The notes below the pieces were generated by a model, which had not been told where the DNA came from, did not search any database, and worked only from the letters and a program-made list of their open reading frames with translations. A program made the translations under genes and the position numbers. Positions 23,392 to 35,927 of a DNA stretch of 64,000 bases are shown here, piece by piece. Numbering within the stretch: position 1 is the stretch's first letter; every line of letters begins with the position of its first letter. Location of the stretch: the NCBI RefSeq assembly GCF_014805685.1, contig NC_060893.1, forward strand, positions 10,971,773 through 11,035,772, in the 5' to 3' direction. The DNA is from Silurus meridionalis. Lineage: Eukaryota; Chordata; Actinopteri; Siluriformes; Siluridae.

Positions 23392-24307
23392 GACCATCGG
23401 ACTGGCTTGCAAGAGCCGAATGGCTCCAGTTCATTTAAAGCCACACACAGGGACCAGTGGGTAATAACAGTTCCTTATGTTGTGCCATGAATCTTATTTA
23501 TTGAGCATAAAGTGCTTTTTCAAACCACAGTTTACAGCCTCCATTTAAATCTCATCTATTTTATGTGGAGCTGGCACCTGGTATTCCCTCTGGTCATGTT
23601 TAAAAACGCTCCTCAGGATAGCGCAGCCCTATCACTATGAACATGTCTTTAGAGCTTCTGAACTCAGCTCATTTGAAGCGAAGACCTCCGGCTTTGCCGC
23701 TGGCCTTTTGGGCGTCTTATACGAGTTGTGCCTTGCTTTTTTGTTGAACTCCGTTTGTCCTCAAGAGGCTTTTTTTTTTTATGGACCACGGATAGCAGTT
23801 TGAAGTGTCGTCCCTGCTGAGATCAGTCTGAGATGGCAGTGAAGGAGAGTGAGCACAGGTCTCCCATGCTGCAGATGAATCCACGGGTATGACGGCTAAG
23901 GCGTGCCAGTGCCAGCACTCTGGGTGTTTTGTGTGTGGTAAAACTGGAACTGATAATTCCCTATAGAGATGTACGAGAATGTCTGGCCTTCTACTACCTC
24001 CCACTTAGGCCTCTCTAACGCTCCTTCTTTCTCACAGTGTCTCCTCTTACTGCTTTACATGGCCTGTTTTGACATGAGGCCATGATTTGTTTCTGTTTGG
24101 TGTGTGCTTTTTTTTTTTTCTGTGCCAGCAGTGCTCTACTGACCTACTTCATCTTAATCTCTTGATGTGACTTTAATAGACTGTATGCAAGGGGAGGGGA
24201 AGAAGGGTGTCTCAGAGTGCGAGGGGGAAGAAAGGAGAGATTGAAAGATCGAGACACTGTACAAGGGAGATAAAAGAAATGAAAAAAAAGAGGGGGAAAG
24301 AGAGCCA
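23392..24307. other. No gene seen; unique DNA
   Basis: Moderately GC-balanced sequence with a purine-rich end (24,190-24,300). No gene or repeat recognised. Confidence 0.45.
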
Positions 24308-24330
24308 GAGAGAGAGAGAGAGAGAGAGAG
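24308..24330 (+). repeat. (GA)n microsatellite
   Basis: About 11 GA units within a longer purine-rich tract (24,190-24,330). Confidence 0.9.
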
Positions 24331-24974
24331 TTCCTGGTAATGCTTTGGCCAGCAAATGAATTTGATGCCGTTATGTAACCTTCATCCCTTATAATCACAT
24401 CATCGACTTTGTCAGGCGCTGAAAATAGAGGGATTGTAGAGTGAACTTGCTAGAGAGGTGATTGTGAGTGACCAGTCACATTTACTTACTGCTTTACTGT
24501 TTAAAGCAAATATCTTTTGACTGTTAATTCAGTGGGCTTGTTTCAATGCATCGATTATTTCTTTCTCTGAAAAGCTCATTGTGTCCATTTTTTACTATAA
24601 GCTTGCAGCTGGTCATGCACAGAAGTGTGCAATCTGGCCATCTAAGTATATAAAAGGAATCAGTCACTATGGTGTTGGTGAAGTATGCTCACCCCATCCA
24701 GCCCGAGGTAAAACCCCACTAGAAGGGAGAGAAAGCAAGTGGAGGAAGCTAAAGGCAGCCATGATAAAATCTTGCTCAGGCAAGCACGATAGGATCTTGA
24801 CATTTGTTCCTGTTGTGCAGGTAATTAGCTCACAAAATCTCCCAGCACCCCACAGCCCTGATCAGATACAGTCTGTCAGCACTTCGACCTCAAAAATGTG
24901 TTGTTTCATTTTATAGGCTATGTGCAAGAATACAGCAACACAACAACAAAAAATTGTTGTCCAGTTACTTATGG
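24331..24974. other. No gene seen; unique DNA
   Basis: A 111-codon open frame (24,581-24,916) has no recognised domain. Its region includes a donor-like 'gtgcaggtaatt', but I see no matching acceptor. Confidence 0.45.
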
Positions 24975-25434
24975 CAGTGGTCCCCAGCCCCCGGGCGATG
25001 GATCGCCACCGGTCCATGGGTCAATTTGTACTGGGCCGCACAGAAAGAATACATAACTTACATTATTTCCGTTTTATTTATTATCTGATTCTGAACGATG
25101 TTTCATCTGTCTATGACTCACTCTTGATGCATGTCAAGATGCCTGCCTTGGTCACATGTCTTACCTAAATCCGCTACCTTCTTAAAGGGGCTCCACCGGC
25201 CGCTAACACATAATACATTACCACTATAGTAAAACCCCCAAGCTATCAAAATGAACAGAAAACACCACAGTGGATTCACGTTAATCATTATATTTAGAAA
25301 ATACCAGTTTTTATGCCGGTCGTATCATTTTATTTTGTTTTATTTATCCGCCACAACTTAAAGGCGGATAAATAAAGTGAAAATATTGTCTGACATTAAT
25401 CCGGTCTGTGATGCAAAAAGGTTGGGGGCCGCTG
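24975..25434. mobile_element. Non-autonomous hAT-type DNA transposon (about 460 bp)
   Basis: The left end is 'cagtggtccccagcccccgg'; the right end 'ggttgggggccgctg' is its imperfect inverted complement. Both the ends and the inner text ('gggccgcacagaaagaatac' at 25,033 and 'gaaaatattgtctgacatta' near 25,379) match a hAT family common in fish. No transposase remains. The right subterminal region carries a perfect hairpin at 25,339-25,376. The flanking 8-mers (acttatgg and actcaatc) are not an intact target duplication, which fits an old copy. Confidence 0.8.
25339..25376. repeat. Perfect 14-bp hairpin inside the hAT element
   Basis: Arms TTTATTTATCCGCC (25,339-25,352) and GGCGGATAAATAAA (25,363-25,376) are exact complements around a 10-nt loop. 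Confidence 0.95.
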
Positions 25435-27849
25435 ACTCAATCAGCAAGGGCAAAAGTGATGCACTAAAATGCATACACATGGACGTGCGGTTTGGCATGA
25501 TTTTGATGGATTTTGATACACATCAGCCAGTTGTGGGTGGAGCGTCTGGGGTCGAGACTAATTTGATATCATGTCAGCATCAGTAAACTCTCTCAGCTAA
25601 ATTCTTTAAACCCAAGATCCAATGGCCTGCCTAAATTTATAATATTGACTACGCTTTAGGAGTGATCATCAATACCTCTTGGCGCTGAGCTCGGTCTCAA
25701 CTGCGAGTGTAAGCTAACACATAATAGCTGATGGCACGGGATAGAATTAATCACTGTGTATTTTTTCAGACCTGCCCAGACTGAAAACCTCGAAAAAATA
25801 AAATTTTTCCCACATTGTGTCTTATATCCGCTTTCCTTCCCAGCTTCAGGCTGGAACACTTCCAGATAGAGTGTTGATGGGAAGGGAGGGGTGAGAAGAA
25901 AGAAAAAAAAAAAAACACAGACACTGAATTAGTAGGATAACGAAGAAATAGTGCTCGGCCCTGTTGTTTATCCTTGTTACAGGCTTTTATGGCACCTATA
26001 TCATGTGTGTGTCACTAACCGCAGTCCAGAGGCGCTCGTGATTGCATTAATTTCAGTCAGTACTACACATACTCGTATTCCAGAGCTATTTAAGCTAAAG
26101 TGACATTACCCTTGCTACTTGCTTATCAACTGAGTTGTCTGAGTGTGTCTTTAGCAATGCTATTAGCTTGTAGGAGCAAACCAAACCTGCAGAGAGAGGC
26201 TTTACCCCCCCTCAGCAGGCTCTGTTTGAATTAAGTTAGTAAGCCTTCAGTGCCAGGCATTGGCTCAGACAGCCAAAGAGGGGAGGGGAACAGTGAAAAT
26301 ACGACAAGGAGCAAAAAAAAAAAAAAAAAAAAAATCTGATGTATCGAGTTAGCTCATACTTAGCGGGAGAGCGAAAAGGGAAGCAGTGATGCGTGAAGCT
26401 GTATTATCAAATACAGATTTCCTGGCAAGCTCCAGAGACTCGTTCTGCTGCCGGCTTGTGCCAACTGGCAGCCTGCAATCTGGTGAGTGAGACTACCATG
26501 ATGCTGATGGGCTGTCAAGCTGGTCAGCCGAAGCTCATGGGAGAGGAAAGTCGTTCCAGACGTCGTCATCAGGTTTGCACAGATACACCCTGACGCTTGG
26601 TTACGGGCTCCTGGAACATTCCCTGGAAGTGCTGTTTTGTGTCAGGGTGTTACATTGATTGTTTTTTCTTGGGTGTCATTGGGGTCATTCGAAAGAGGTC
26701 TTTTAAATAGCTTACTCTCTCTTGTGTCTCTGTTTTATGCTGACCCTGAACCCCCCCACCTACAAAAAAAAACTTTCTGTGTTTTGTCTCCTCTGCCAAG
26801 ACCAATAAACAGGTAAAGGACAGTGCTAGAGAAAACATGTGCGATTCCTGTTCCGCATGCAGGTTTCGCATGCTGTCTCTTGTTTGTACCTCAGAATAAA
26901 AACAGATGCATGTGTGACAGCACCACGCGGGCCCAGAGAGCGAGAGCAGGCTCTGCCGCCTCTGTGGCTCGTCTGGCTGAAAACAACAGCTTGACAAATG
27001 CACAAGGGCCTGGTACTCGCATCAGACTCTCACAAAGCCATCCCCTGCTTTTCATCAGACGTTTATCAGTTGTGATAAGCAAGGGGGCTGGCTTTATGCT
27101 GTTCTCCCTCAGGCGGAAAGCTGCCAGTGCCTTGGGGGAAACATCTTTTGGGTGCTGAGGTATAGCGAAGGCTAAAGCCCATTCTGACAGGACCGATTCG
27201 AGACGCTCGGCCAGACAGGGTTTGTTCCCTTCCTGCCACTTTACATCCACTGCCTCTCCATTTAATTAGAATCACTTGTCATGTCCCGTATATCACCTAT
27301 GCCTGGCTGTGGCACCTGTCAGCTGAAGAAATGTGATAGTTATTCATTGGCTCGATAGCCATGCAACAGCAAGGTCGCAGGACATAATGCACCTTGAGAT
27401 AACTGGCCGAGTTGTGTGTCGGTGCGTAGCTGGAGAAGGTGTGTGCATGTGAACGTGCAGGAAAGTGCACAAAGAACTTAAGAGTAAATGTAAAAGAGAG
27501 TGAACAAAAAAGGCAAACGCTGTGTACCTTGACACACATGCAGGTATGTTATATTAATGGGAAAGGTTTTTCATTCTTTACATTCGTTAGAAACATTTCT
27601 GGAATATATTTCAACCACAGCACAGATTTGTCAATAGGTGGAGCTTTCTATACCAGCAAATCTGACAGTAGGGCCAGCTGTGATATAAGGGTTAACAGGT
27701 TTTCATTAATGTGCTCTGTTTAGAACGTTTGCATTTCACTAGTAACACAGAGGGTGTTTTCTTCAAATGAGCTAAAAATATATGTAATCGTTGAATCTCC
27801 AGTGTCAGCAGTTTTACAAAATAAAGCTTTACGGACATTTGTCAGATAG
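25435..27849. other. No confirmed gene; unique DNA with poly(A)
   Basis: Contains A-runs at 25,904-25,915 and 26,313-26,334. The stretch 26,820-27,240 is GC-richer with overlapping 110-120 codon frames on both strands, none with a recognised domain. A donor-like 'ctggtgagtgag' at 26,479 lacks a convincing acceptor. Confidence 0.4.
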
Positions 27850-27910
27850 GAGCCTGGTGAGAAAGCAACTGTTTATAGCTGCTATAATGTCAGTGATAAC
27901 AGAAACCAGC
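27850..27910 (+). repeat. Short copy of an unnamed dispersed repeat (pair with 21,066)
   Basis: See 21,066-21,125. The shared core is 'tatagctgct' then 'agtgataaca' at the same spacing. Similarity may extend a little further in each direction. Confidence 0.5.
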
Positions 27911-29016
27911 TTGATTCAAAGACATTCCGAAAGATTAAAGGTAACCATAGATAATGCTTTGGCATGCTATTGTTTAATAAATAAAAAAAAAATGCTTAAG
28001 GTTTTTGCGAATTGCTGGGAGATTAGACAAATAAAACTCTTCAGGAAATGCCTTAATATAAAAATAATTCAGTTCAAGGCATTAATAGCCTTTTATGTCA
28101 TTTTAGGCTGCATCAAAACACCCATTTGTTGATTACCTTTGTAAAAGAGCGCACATGTGCTTATTTACATGGGAAGTGTAGTCACCGGGTTGAATCACAG
28201 AGGAGCCATTTGTGTCTAATGTAATTCATGTGTGTAAACAGATCCTGTTGCCTGTGTGTTATGTGTTCATTAGGACATACTGTGGCTTGTGGTTCTAAAT
28301 CCCTGCATGGGTTTTCAGAACTGTATAAGGTTATTAGCACCTTGCAGGCTATCCATCAAGCTAACAGTTGTTGTAAACAGGGTGGTAAACAAGGAGTAAT
28401 TGGTGAGATGTTGCAGTATTCATTGTCACTTGATCTGAGCTTCATTTTTGCTCCAAGCGAAAAAAACAAACAAAAAAACTAACTACAAGTCTTTACTAGC
28501 TGACCATCGGAACTAATTGATTGATTGTAAAATATCACTGTGGAGCAGAGATGACAGAACAGGTAAGAGGTTACTCAATACATCATGGAGCTATTGAAGG
28601 CAGGTTTATGCTTTCTAAAAAATTCTCCCAAACCAACTGAAGGTCAGAAAAGCACTTAGGAAGGAGGCGAGCACCCTTTACAATAAAAACCACTCTGAAA
28701 CACAAATGTCTGAACGGTCCTGATAATTCTTTAGGTACTGGTCAGTAGTGATGTAAGAGAGGCTGGAAACTGACAGGGGTTTCAACTGTAAGTGTGTTTG
28801 AAGACATGCTGTCTGAGACATTGGCTATTAGTGTCACTACATATAGCAACACTACTTTTTTAACTCTATTTGTCAGTAGCTAAGTGACGGGACACAGGGA
28901 CGACATGCCAAAGTTCACATAAACTGTTAACTTCAGAGCTGCTAAACTGTAAGACCCAGGGTCAATCTAGAGATCATGGAGTTGCCCAAAATGAAAGACC
29001 CAAAGTGTATATTAAA
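27911..29016. other. No gene seen; unique DNA
   Basis: Mixed AT-rich sequence with a short A-run near 27,981. No gene recognised. Confidence 0.45.
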
Positions 29017-29476
29017 TACACTCTATGGACAAAAGTATTGGGACACCTGACTTTTCCAGCCATACAAGATTCTTCCCTAAACTGTTACTAAAATTTGGAG
29101 CCATGCAATGCCATAGGATGGCTTTAGAGGCGGTTGCATACAATTTTCTAAACACTTAAACTAAAAGACTTAAACCTGTTCCAGCATGACAATGTCCCAG
29201 GGCACAAAACTAACTGCATAAAGATAAGGTTTATATGGGTTTATAGTGGAACTGAACACCTACTGAACACCTTTGGGATGAATTGGAAATCTGTCTGCAC
29301 CCCAGGCCTCCTCACCTCACATCAATACCTGACTTTGCAAAAGCTCTTGTTGCTGAACGAGCACAATTGTCCACAATCACACTCCAAAGTCTAGTGGAAC
29401 ATCTTCCCACAAGAGCAGAGGTTATTGTAAAATCAAAAAGGGGACTAAATGTGTAATGGGATGTCCATAATTGTGA
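29017..29476 (+). mobile_element. Tc1/mariner-derived fragment, family A copy 5
   Basis: Begins TA then 'cactctatggacaaaagtat' followed by 'tgggacacctgacttttcca'. It keeps 'cctgttccagcatgacaatg' (29,176-29,195, FQHDN region) and 'gaacacctttgggatgaatt' (29,265-29,284, EHLWDEL region). It continues through 'gcaccccaggcctcctcacc' and ends near 29,476 without a clear second terminus. Transposase is reduced to two short motif islands. Non-autonomous. Confidence 0.88.
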
Positions 29477-29616
29477 TAGTTGCGTTTCAGGCAAATTAAA
29501 TCAAAACCCCTGCCAAGTCCGTGAATGTGGTTTGTTGAAACTTTTGTGAAAAGTGCATTTAGATTTCATTGATCTCCATTGACCCTCAGCAGGCTTGTAG
29601 CATGTGTGAGGTATGA

Positions 29617-29617
<1 letters not shown>

Positions 29618-29683
<66 letters not shown>
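29618..29683 (+). repeat. (CA)n microsatellite
   Basis: About 30 CA units with one CATA interruption near the 3' end. Confidence 0.98.
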
Positions 29684-31289
29684 AGAGCAGCTCCCTGCTA
29701 CTGTAGGTGTCATTGCTGCTGATGTAGTCTTATTGCTTGCGTTCCTCGGTTGCCTGCTGATCTGTCCATCTTTCCACTGGCCTCTGTAATTGCACCCAAT
29801 AGTTTCATAGCTTTTTCTCTTTTCTCCTGCCATCTCTCCTTTCTCTCCAGCTGCTTATGAAACCCACATACTTTCAGTAAGTACAGCACACACATCTTCC
29901 TCTGTCATATTCTCTCCCTCTTTATGCTCCTCACTTCCCCCCCTCACTTGTTACTTATCTATCTCTTTTTCTTTCCTCTTACTACCTCACAAAATTTTTC
30001 TCTTTCTGATCATGGATTGGTTTTGGCCAGTGTCCCTCTTACTGCATCTCCCCCAGCCACTTTCCTCATATTAGCACCAGAGGCCACATTGAGCAGGCAG
30101 ATACGCATTGGCTGCCACTGCCTGTGAAAAACGAGCTTTGGAAAGGCAATAAATTGCATCCAATTTAGAGATGAAGGCAGAAATAAATTTCTCTTTTTTT
30201 GAAGACTGAAGAAAAAGAAGGGGGGGTGGCTTTGGAGGTGGGGAGGAAAACGAGGCCTCCAGATAATTTCATCTCCACCTTTTATTTTTCTTGGCAAAAT
30301 ATTCTTTTGAAAATTTTCCTCCTGTACATATTCATTTAGAATTTGTGCAACAATTTGTGCTTCAGTGTTCAAATAGCTTTTTTTTCAGGTCATGAAAATA
30401 ATCACTTTTGCCTCGGCTGGTGTTTTGCATCTCAACTCGATAATATGGTTTGACTCAGAGGCGGTGTTTAGAAGAGAAAAATTAATAAGACGTGATTTGG
30501 CGTAGACACTGTTTTTTCCATCGTCTTCTTCTTCTCCCTCTGTTATTCTACATCCTTATTGCATTCAGCTAAATGAACTGTCTGAGAAACTTAAGTTCCC
30601 CCATTGTAGAGCTGTTGAAGATCCAGCAAATGAGCGCTTGTGTGAGGTAGTTTCGGGAATGATTAAAGGAACTGTCTGCTAATGACCACATGAACATCGC
30701 TCTTCCCTTTCTAACTGCCTGTTTCTTAAATGCTTCCAGAAGCTTCCATTCTCTCACTCCAGCACACAGCTAAATATCTTTTGAAGTCATGAAAGAAATC
30801 ATCGAAACACTTCAAACCGAATTGCTTTGCGTCCTAACAAATATACAAAGATGATCCTTCTGTTCTTTCACCACTACAGTGAGAATACGAGCCTCACGTT
30901 TACTTTCAAAGCCTAAAGGGAAGCGAGCGTGTTTGTGTACAGGTAGAGAAGGAGTTGTGGGCCGTAGCTTGTTTTACCCTTGCTGACAAACAACAGAGAG
31001 AGTCATGAGGGGGAAGCACTCTAGAGGATTGTAGCTCATATTGCTTTTCTCGCTCCCCATGTTTCCACTCACTTAAAAGGGGAAAAAAAAATGTTTCAAT
31101 TCCTTCAATGCGGCTTTTCTGAGTTCTGACATCTCAAACGTGAGGTGTCTAACCTGGTATGAAAAAAAAGAAAGGAAAAAAAGCAATAAATTTTAGTTTA
31201 TTTTTGTTTTATCTTGCTTGATTTTGGAATTTCGTTTGAGCCCTACATCTTAATGTAGTATTTCAGTACGTTATTAAGTTGCATTTATT
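29684..31289. other. No gene seen; unique DNA
   Basis: Pyrimidine-rich in 29,900-30,010, then mixed. Open frames of up to 120 codons (minus strand, 30,010-30,372) show no domain. Confidence 0.45.
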
Positions 31290-31605
31290 TCAGTTAAAAG
31301 TCAATGCGAGCTCAAGTCTAATTGCCATATGGGTAGTGGATTGTGCAACTGCATTTAATAGCCAAGTCTTACTTGAGACTGTGAGATGACTTGTGCATTT
31401 CTGTTGCCATATTGAATCCTTCTCTCTGGCTCAAAATGTAACGTGCATGTCTAGAATTAGATAGGTGGCAAAATTATTCTCAAGTCCAAAGCCATCCATC
31501 TGGGAGCTCGGATATTATTATGAGCCGTGCAATAGTATTCTTTAGGGAGGGAGACTGCTATATGAGAATATCAATTATATGAACTAATTTATGGCATTAA
31601 TAACT
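31290..31605. promoter_or_regulatory. Candidate conserved non-coding element
   Basis: Repeat-free, high-complexity block with several homeodomain-type cores ('ctaattgccatatgg', 'gaactaatttatggc', 'attaataact') and an E-box (CATATG). There is no usable reading frame on either strand. This is the texture of a developmental enhancer. Conservation is not testable here. Confidence 0.27.
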
Positions 31606-34374
31606 AGAGTAAAACACACCCTTCAAAAATGTTGTGCAGTACATTGAAAAAAAAAAACCTAACAAGACGGTTCATGTAGTTTACTCTGTTTTATTTGTGT
31701 GTATGTAGTACATCTCAGCTAATGAATAAATCAGCTTTGACTCAGACAAGATCTCGTTCTCTAGCTGTTAGGGTGTTTCTTAGTGCACATGGCCCACGCT
31801 GATTGGACATAAGACTCCTCTGGTTTTGCGTTCTACCTCAAGGCTGAACTTCAATTTAGTCCGTGTCTGCTTTTAGCCCTGTAAATTATGTAAGCACAAA
31901 GAGCAGTAAAGAGCTAAATGGGCCGTCTAACATGAGTGCAACTTCCAAAATGATGCATTTTTAACTAAAGCCTGCAGTGCAGTGCATGTTTGACTAGCCT
32001 TGGGCCCCTCACTGCATGCAAACCCACACTGCAGGTGTATAGCAGTGGCTCTTCATTTGGGCACTGTTTGACATGTGGAAACCTGCAGAGAGCTTTTTAC
32101 ACAGATTTTTTATTTTTTTGGCTGTTTAGACCAGTGGACAGAAAAGAATTTCTAATAAAAAAGGTCTGATTTGAATATAATATCATTTAGGGCTTGGTGA
32201 TTCAACAAACAACCTGTCACTCAAATCAAGTTAGAATTTTGGCAAGATGTAGGAACTGTGTGCAAAAGAGCAGTGCAGAAGATTAAAGAAAAAAAAAAAA
32301 AACATTTATGTCTGTTGATTTGTAATCAATTGAAAATCAATTATTATTACAAATATTGCTATTAATATTTGCAATAATAATAATAATAATAATAATAATA
32401 ATTCTATTTTAACATCAGATCATAAGTATTTTTTTCTTGTCATTTTAAAAAGTAATACATTTGTTTAATGTATTTTAGAAATTTTATAATAGCATAATTG
32501 ATCATGATACTGATATGTTTCTCGTATTACCCAACTCTAATATCAATTATATAATATTAATTAACATCCCTGCCACCTGCAGTAATATTCTGAGGTCTCT
32601 GTGCACAACCTGCACTTATATTAAACTGTATAAAGCAAGCACTGTACTCGTTTCTCCTGTCTGCCTTGGGCTCCGGGCTGCCACACAGTTAGTGTGGCCT
32701 ATTCGCTGAAGGGAAATCGATGTTGGCTCTTCATGGAACGCTGATTCTGTCTGACTCCTGTGGAATAATTAAAGAGCCCCTTGCCCTGTCGCCACCATCA
32801 TGATGACTAATGCACTTCATGGACTGCAGCTCTTACATAAATCAATAGCATTTTTATTTATTAATTTATTTATTTTGCTGTCAGTAAAAACGCGAGTTTT
32901 TTCCTCGCGGCAGTTGTGGGTCAGTGTGTCACTGTGCCATGTCAGCGATGTTGATCCGTTCCGACAGGCTCCATTCCTGCACAAGAAGAAGAGAAACACA
33001 CATTCCCATTTCCACCACAGCAGGACAGAAGACATTGTATTAGTCACAGAGCGGGTGAGGGCATGGCATTCTTGCTTTATTACGTCAGATGATTAAAAGA
33101 ATGCTGCGGGGCTGAACACAGGACGTAAGGTCATCTGACTTGTAATTTACATGATGGCTTTTTTGGTGAAGCGATTAAACTGAATTATATGGAAATCTCA
33201 AAATGCTACCAATGAATAATCTAAAATTAAACACTGCTAAGGGACATTTTATTCATATCCTTTATAGATTATTCATATTTACTGTAAAGAAATTCTTCCA
33301 TGTCCATTCCAGGATTCCAAAAGATGTCTTCAGTAGATGGGATTATATTGTAATAAACAAAAACATGAATTTTAATTTGCATTTTATTATAAAAATACAG
33401 TGTATGTTATATTCCTTTTGAAAAAGAAAATACAGTCTGAACATTATAGCAATAGTGAATATTAGTTATAGTAATTATACGAGTGCTTTCGGATATATTG
33501 TGCATAAGTGAGGTTTTATAGGAAACCACAAACATCAACAATAATCATACAGAGCCACGCATACATACATAATCAGTTCAGGCAAGAGAAAAATAAAAAT
33601 GTGATGGACTGTGATATCCTTCAGGCCTCTGCAGGCATTAGGTTAGGAAACATTAAATCGATGCCCTGTAATGCGAATTGACTGCTGACTTTGATCATCA
33701 GCCTTGGGAGTGCTTTAGCATTGAATGCTGTCAGGCTGACTGACTCAAATATTCAGCAGGCAGAGGAAAAGGGGGTAGAGGAAGAGGACTGCCACATACG
33801 TTCATTCGAAGTATTTAAAGAGACACGTTTAGCAAATGGAAAGACTGAGTGCAGTTATATTACCACCGGCAAGACCGAGCATTTTACTTACAACGAATGC
33901 ACAAAACACTCATTTGACACAGTGGGTCAACACAGGCAGCAACAGCTCGTGTTAGTTATCACGTTCTTCCCACTCATCAAGCCGTGTGTCGGACCTTACC
34001 TGCCCCTCCTGTGCTTGAGGCCTTCTAATTCCCATATCTGTCGAAGGCTAAGCTAATTTGTCTTATTTCTGCTCAACAACAAAAAGAAACGGTTCTAGAA
34101 AGGTCAGAAAAGCTCTGTATTCTGAACAGGATGCTATAAATTCCTTAATTCATAGCTCTTTCAGCCTATCAGCTAGGAAACAAGGGTTGCGTCTTCAGCT
34201 CATTATTTACCCATGCACACAGGTGTACTGTAAAGATGACCATGTTATGGTGTGAAGCCGCTCACCTACAACTCCACAGCCTCCATACAGATTTCTCTCA
34301 AGACATGCTCCAGTTAAGCAAAAGGCAGACGTTGTTTCGAACAGATTGAGAGTTCTGTTTTCACGGTTAGGCAC

Positions 34375-34378
<4 letters not shown>
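31606..34378. other. No confirmed gene; unique AT-rich DNA with (AAT)n
   Basis: A-runs near 31,648 and 32,289, an (AAT)n run at 32,375-32,402, and otherwise unique sequence. A 121-codon frame at 33,691-34,056 has a protein-like composition but no recognised domain or splice context. Confidence 0.4.

Positions 34379-34441
<63 letters not shown>
34379..34441 (+). repeat. (CA)n microsatellite
   Basis: Two CA runs separated by a short CATACATA interruption. Confidence 0.97.
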
Positions 34442-34446
<5 letters not shown>

Positions 34447-34789
34447 ACACACAGTTAAGGTGTAATGTGATTTCATCGAAAGAAAGATGTAGTGATTTTA
34501 AACAGAGCAGAACAGAGCTTCTTTTCAGAGGGTTGTACATAAGAGTGACAGCACAGAGAAGAGAACGAAGCAACAGGTCGCCATTAATAAAGGAATAATA
34601 GAAAGTAGTAGAGAAGGATGGAAGAAAAGGGACGTTTTGTGTCTCTTCAGTACCTGAACCTAAACGCTGAACATACTGTAGAAGCTGAGAAGTAGCACTG
34701 ATACTAGATGCAGCTCCTAACAAGCTGAGTGTTCAAAGGCTTTTCAGTGCTCCGGAGAACATGAAAGACGTGTTTAAAATTTTAAAATC

Positions 34790-34935
34790 CTGATCTGCTC
34801 CAGTGCTATAGAGGGAGAGCAGATTTCCTCGTCGCTCTAATCCCCCTGTTGCTGGCATTGTAAATTAATTAAGATGTTTATGATGGATGCTAGCACCTAA
34901 TGGAAAGGTGATGAATAATTACTGCACTGTAATGC
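34790..34935. promoter_or_regulatory. Candidate conserved non-coding element
   Basis: Repeat-free block with a palindromic homeodomain core ('gtaaattaattaagatg', 34,860-34,876) and a second TAAT-type site ('gatgaataattactg'). It is non-coding in all frames. Functional status is inferred from texture only. Confidence 0.22.
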
Positions 34936-35275
34936 TACTGTTCTCATGCATTGGATAAGAGTGTGGAGATGAAGGTGTGGTTTATGACTGTGCCCTGTGT
35001 ATAACCCCTGTGTTTCATTACAGCATTAGGGTCCTGCGGAAGCCTGCGATTCGGGTTTCAGAACTGCAGATCTTATGTGTGCCTTCTAGTGGGTCCACAT
35101 CCATTCTGCATAGAATGTTCACGTTTCCGGTTATATTCCGTATTGTTTCACTAAGCGAGCATAAACCTTCCTAAAAAACATAACCCGATCATGAGAAATG
35201 ACAGCGGTGAAGCCTCCATTAAGTATTACAGACAGTAACGCTCAAGTGAGTGATAAAACATTAAACAGTGTGGAC
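34936..35275. other. No gene seen
   Basis: Unique sequence upstream of the LINE fragment. A 65-codon frame has no recognised domain. Confidence 0.45.
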
Positions 35276-35780
35276 CTGCAAGAGTCTGCTTTTCAGTGAT
35301 CCATGTCAGAGAAGCCTAAAGAATAAAATGTACCGTTGTACAGCTAACCATTTAAGAACATCGGTTGAGAACATCGGTTTACTGAAGGCCCGTGTTCACA
35401 GGGTTCAACCTGCAGAAGCATCCTCTACTTCTCAAAACTCAACCACTGCTTATCTGAGCTCACCAACTTTTAATGTACAAGGAAGACTTGCTTCCAGATT
35501 GTTCTCTGTTCTGGCACCGAGGTGGTGGAAAATACTTCCACTTGATGTCCAAACAGGTGAGAGACTAGCAGTATTCAAACAGTGTCTAAAGACCTACCAG
35601 TTTCAGCTGTGCTTAAATTAGCACTTCTTGGATATCTCTGCAACAGAAATTTGGGCAGATGGTATTCTCAGTCAGTGTCCTAATAAACCAATATTAGAAT
35701 GTATTTACTGATGGAGACTTCAAGGCACTTTGTTAGTCATTCTTGATAACGGCATCTGCCAAATGCCAAAAATGTAACAA
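35276..35780 (+). mobile_element. L2/CR1-like LINE, 3' end with end of ORF2
   Basis: The frame to 35,621 ends with SRLFSVLAPRWWKILPLDV followed by a RLAVFKQCLKTYQF segment. This matches the conserved C-terminal block of fish L2-like non-LTR retrotransposon polyproteins (the A.R.WN.LP...R....FK..LKTHLF pattern). A 3' UTR follows and ends at 35,742-35,780 with the shared L2/SINE tail 'ggcatctgccaaatgcc'. Everything upstream (endonuclease and reverse transcriptase) is missing, as expected from 5' truncation during reverse transcription. Confidence 0.8.
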
Positions 35781-35834
35781 CTTTTTCAAAACTATTTATA
35801 ATTCCTTTTTTGTGCTATTGCCTTATTATTCAAG

Positions 35835-35837
<3 letters not shown>

Positions 35838-35902
<65 letters not shown>
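35838..35902. repeat. (AT)n microsatellite
   Basis: About 32 AT units. Its 3' end is about 25 bp from the Tc1 insertion site. Confidence 0.98.
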
Positions 35903-35908
<6 letters not shown>

Positions 35909-35927
35909 TAATGAGTCACATAAGATA

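Noticed and set aside
24967..25442. 8-bp target duplication around the hAT element
   Set aside because: The flanking 8-mers are acttatgg and actcaatc; they agree only in the first three bases and at one further position.
33691..34056. 121-codon plus-strand frame with protein-like composition
   Set aside because: No recognised domain, no splice sites and no neighbouring exon. Length is near the chance maximum for a 64-kb window.
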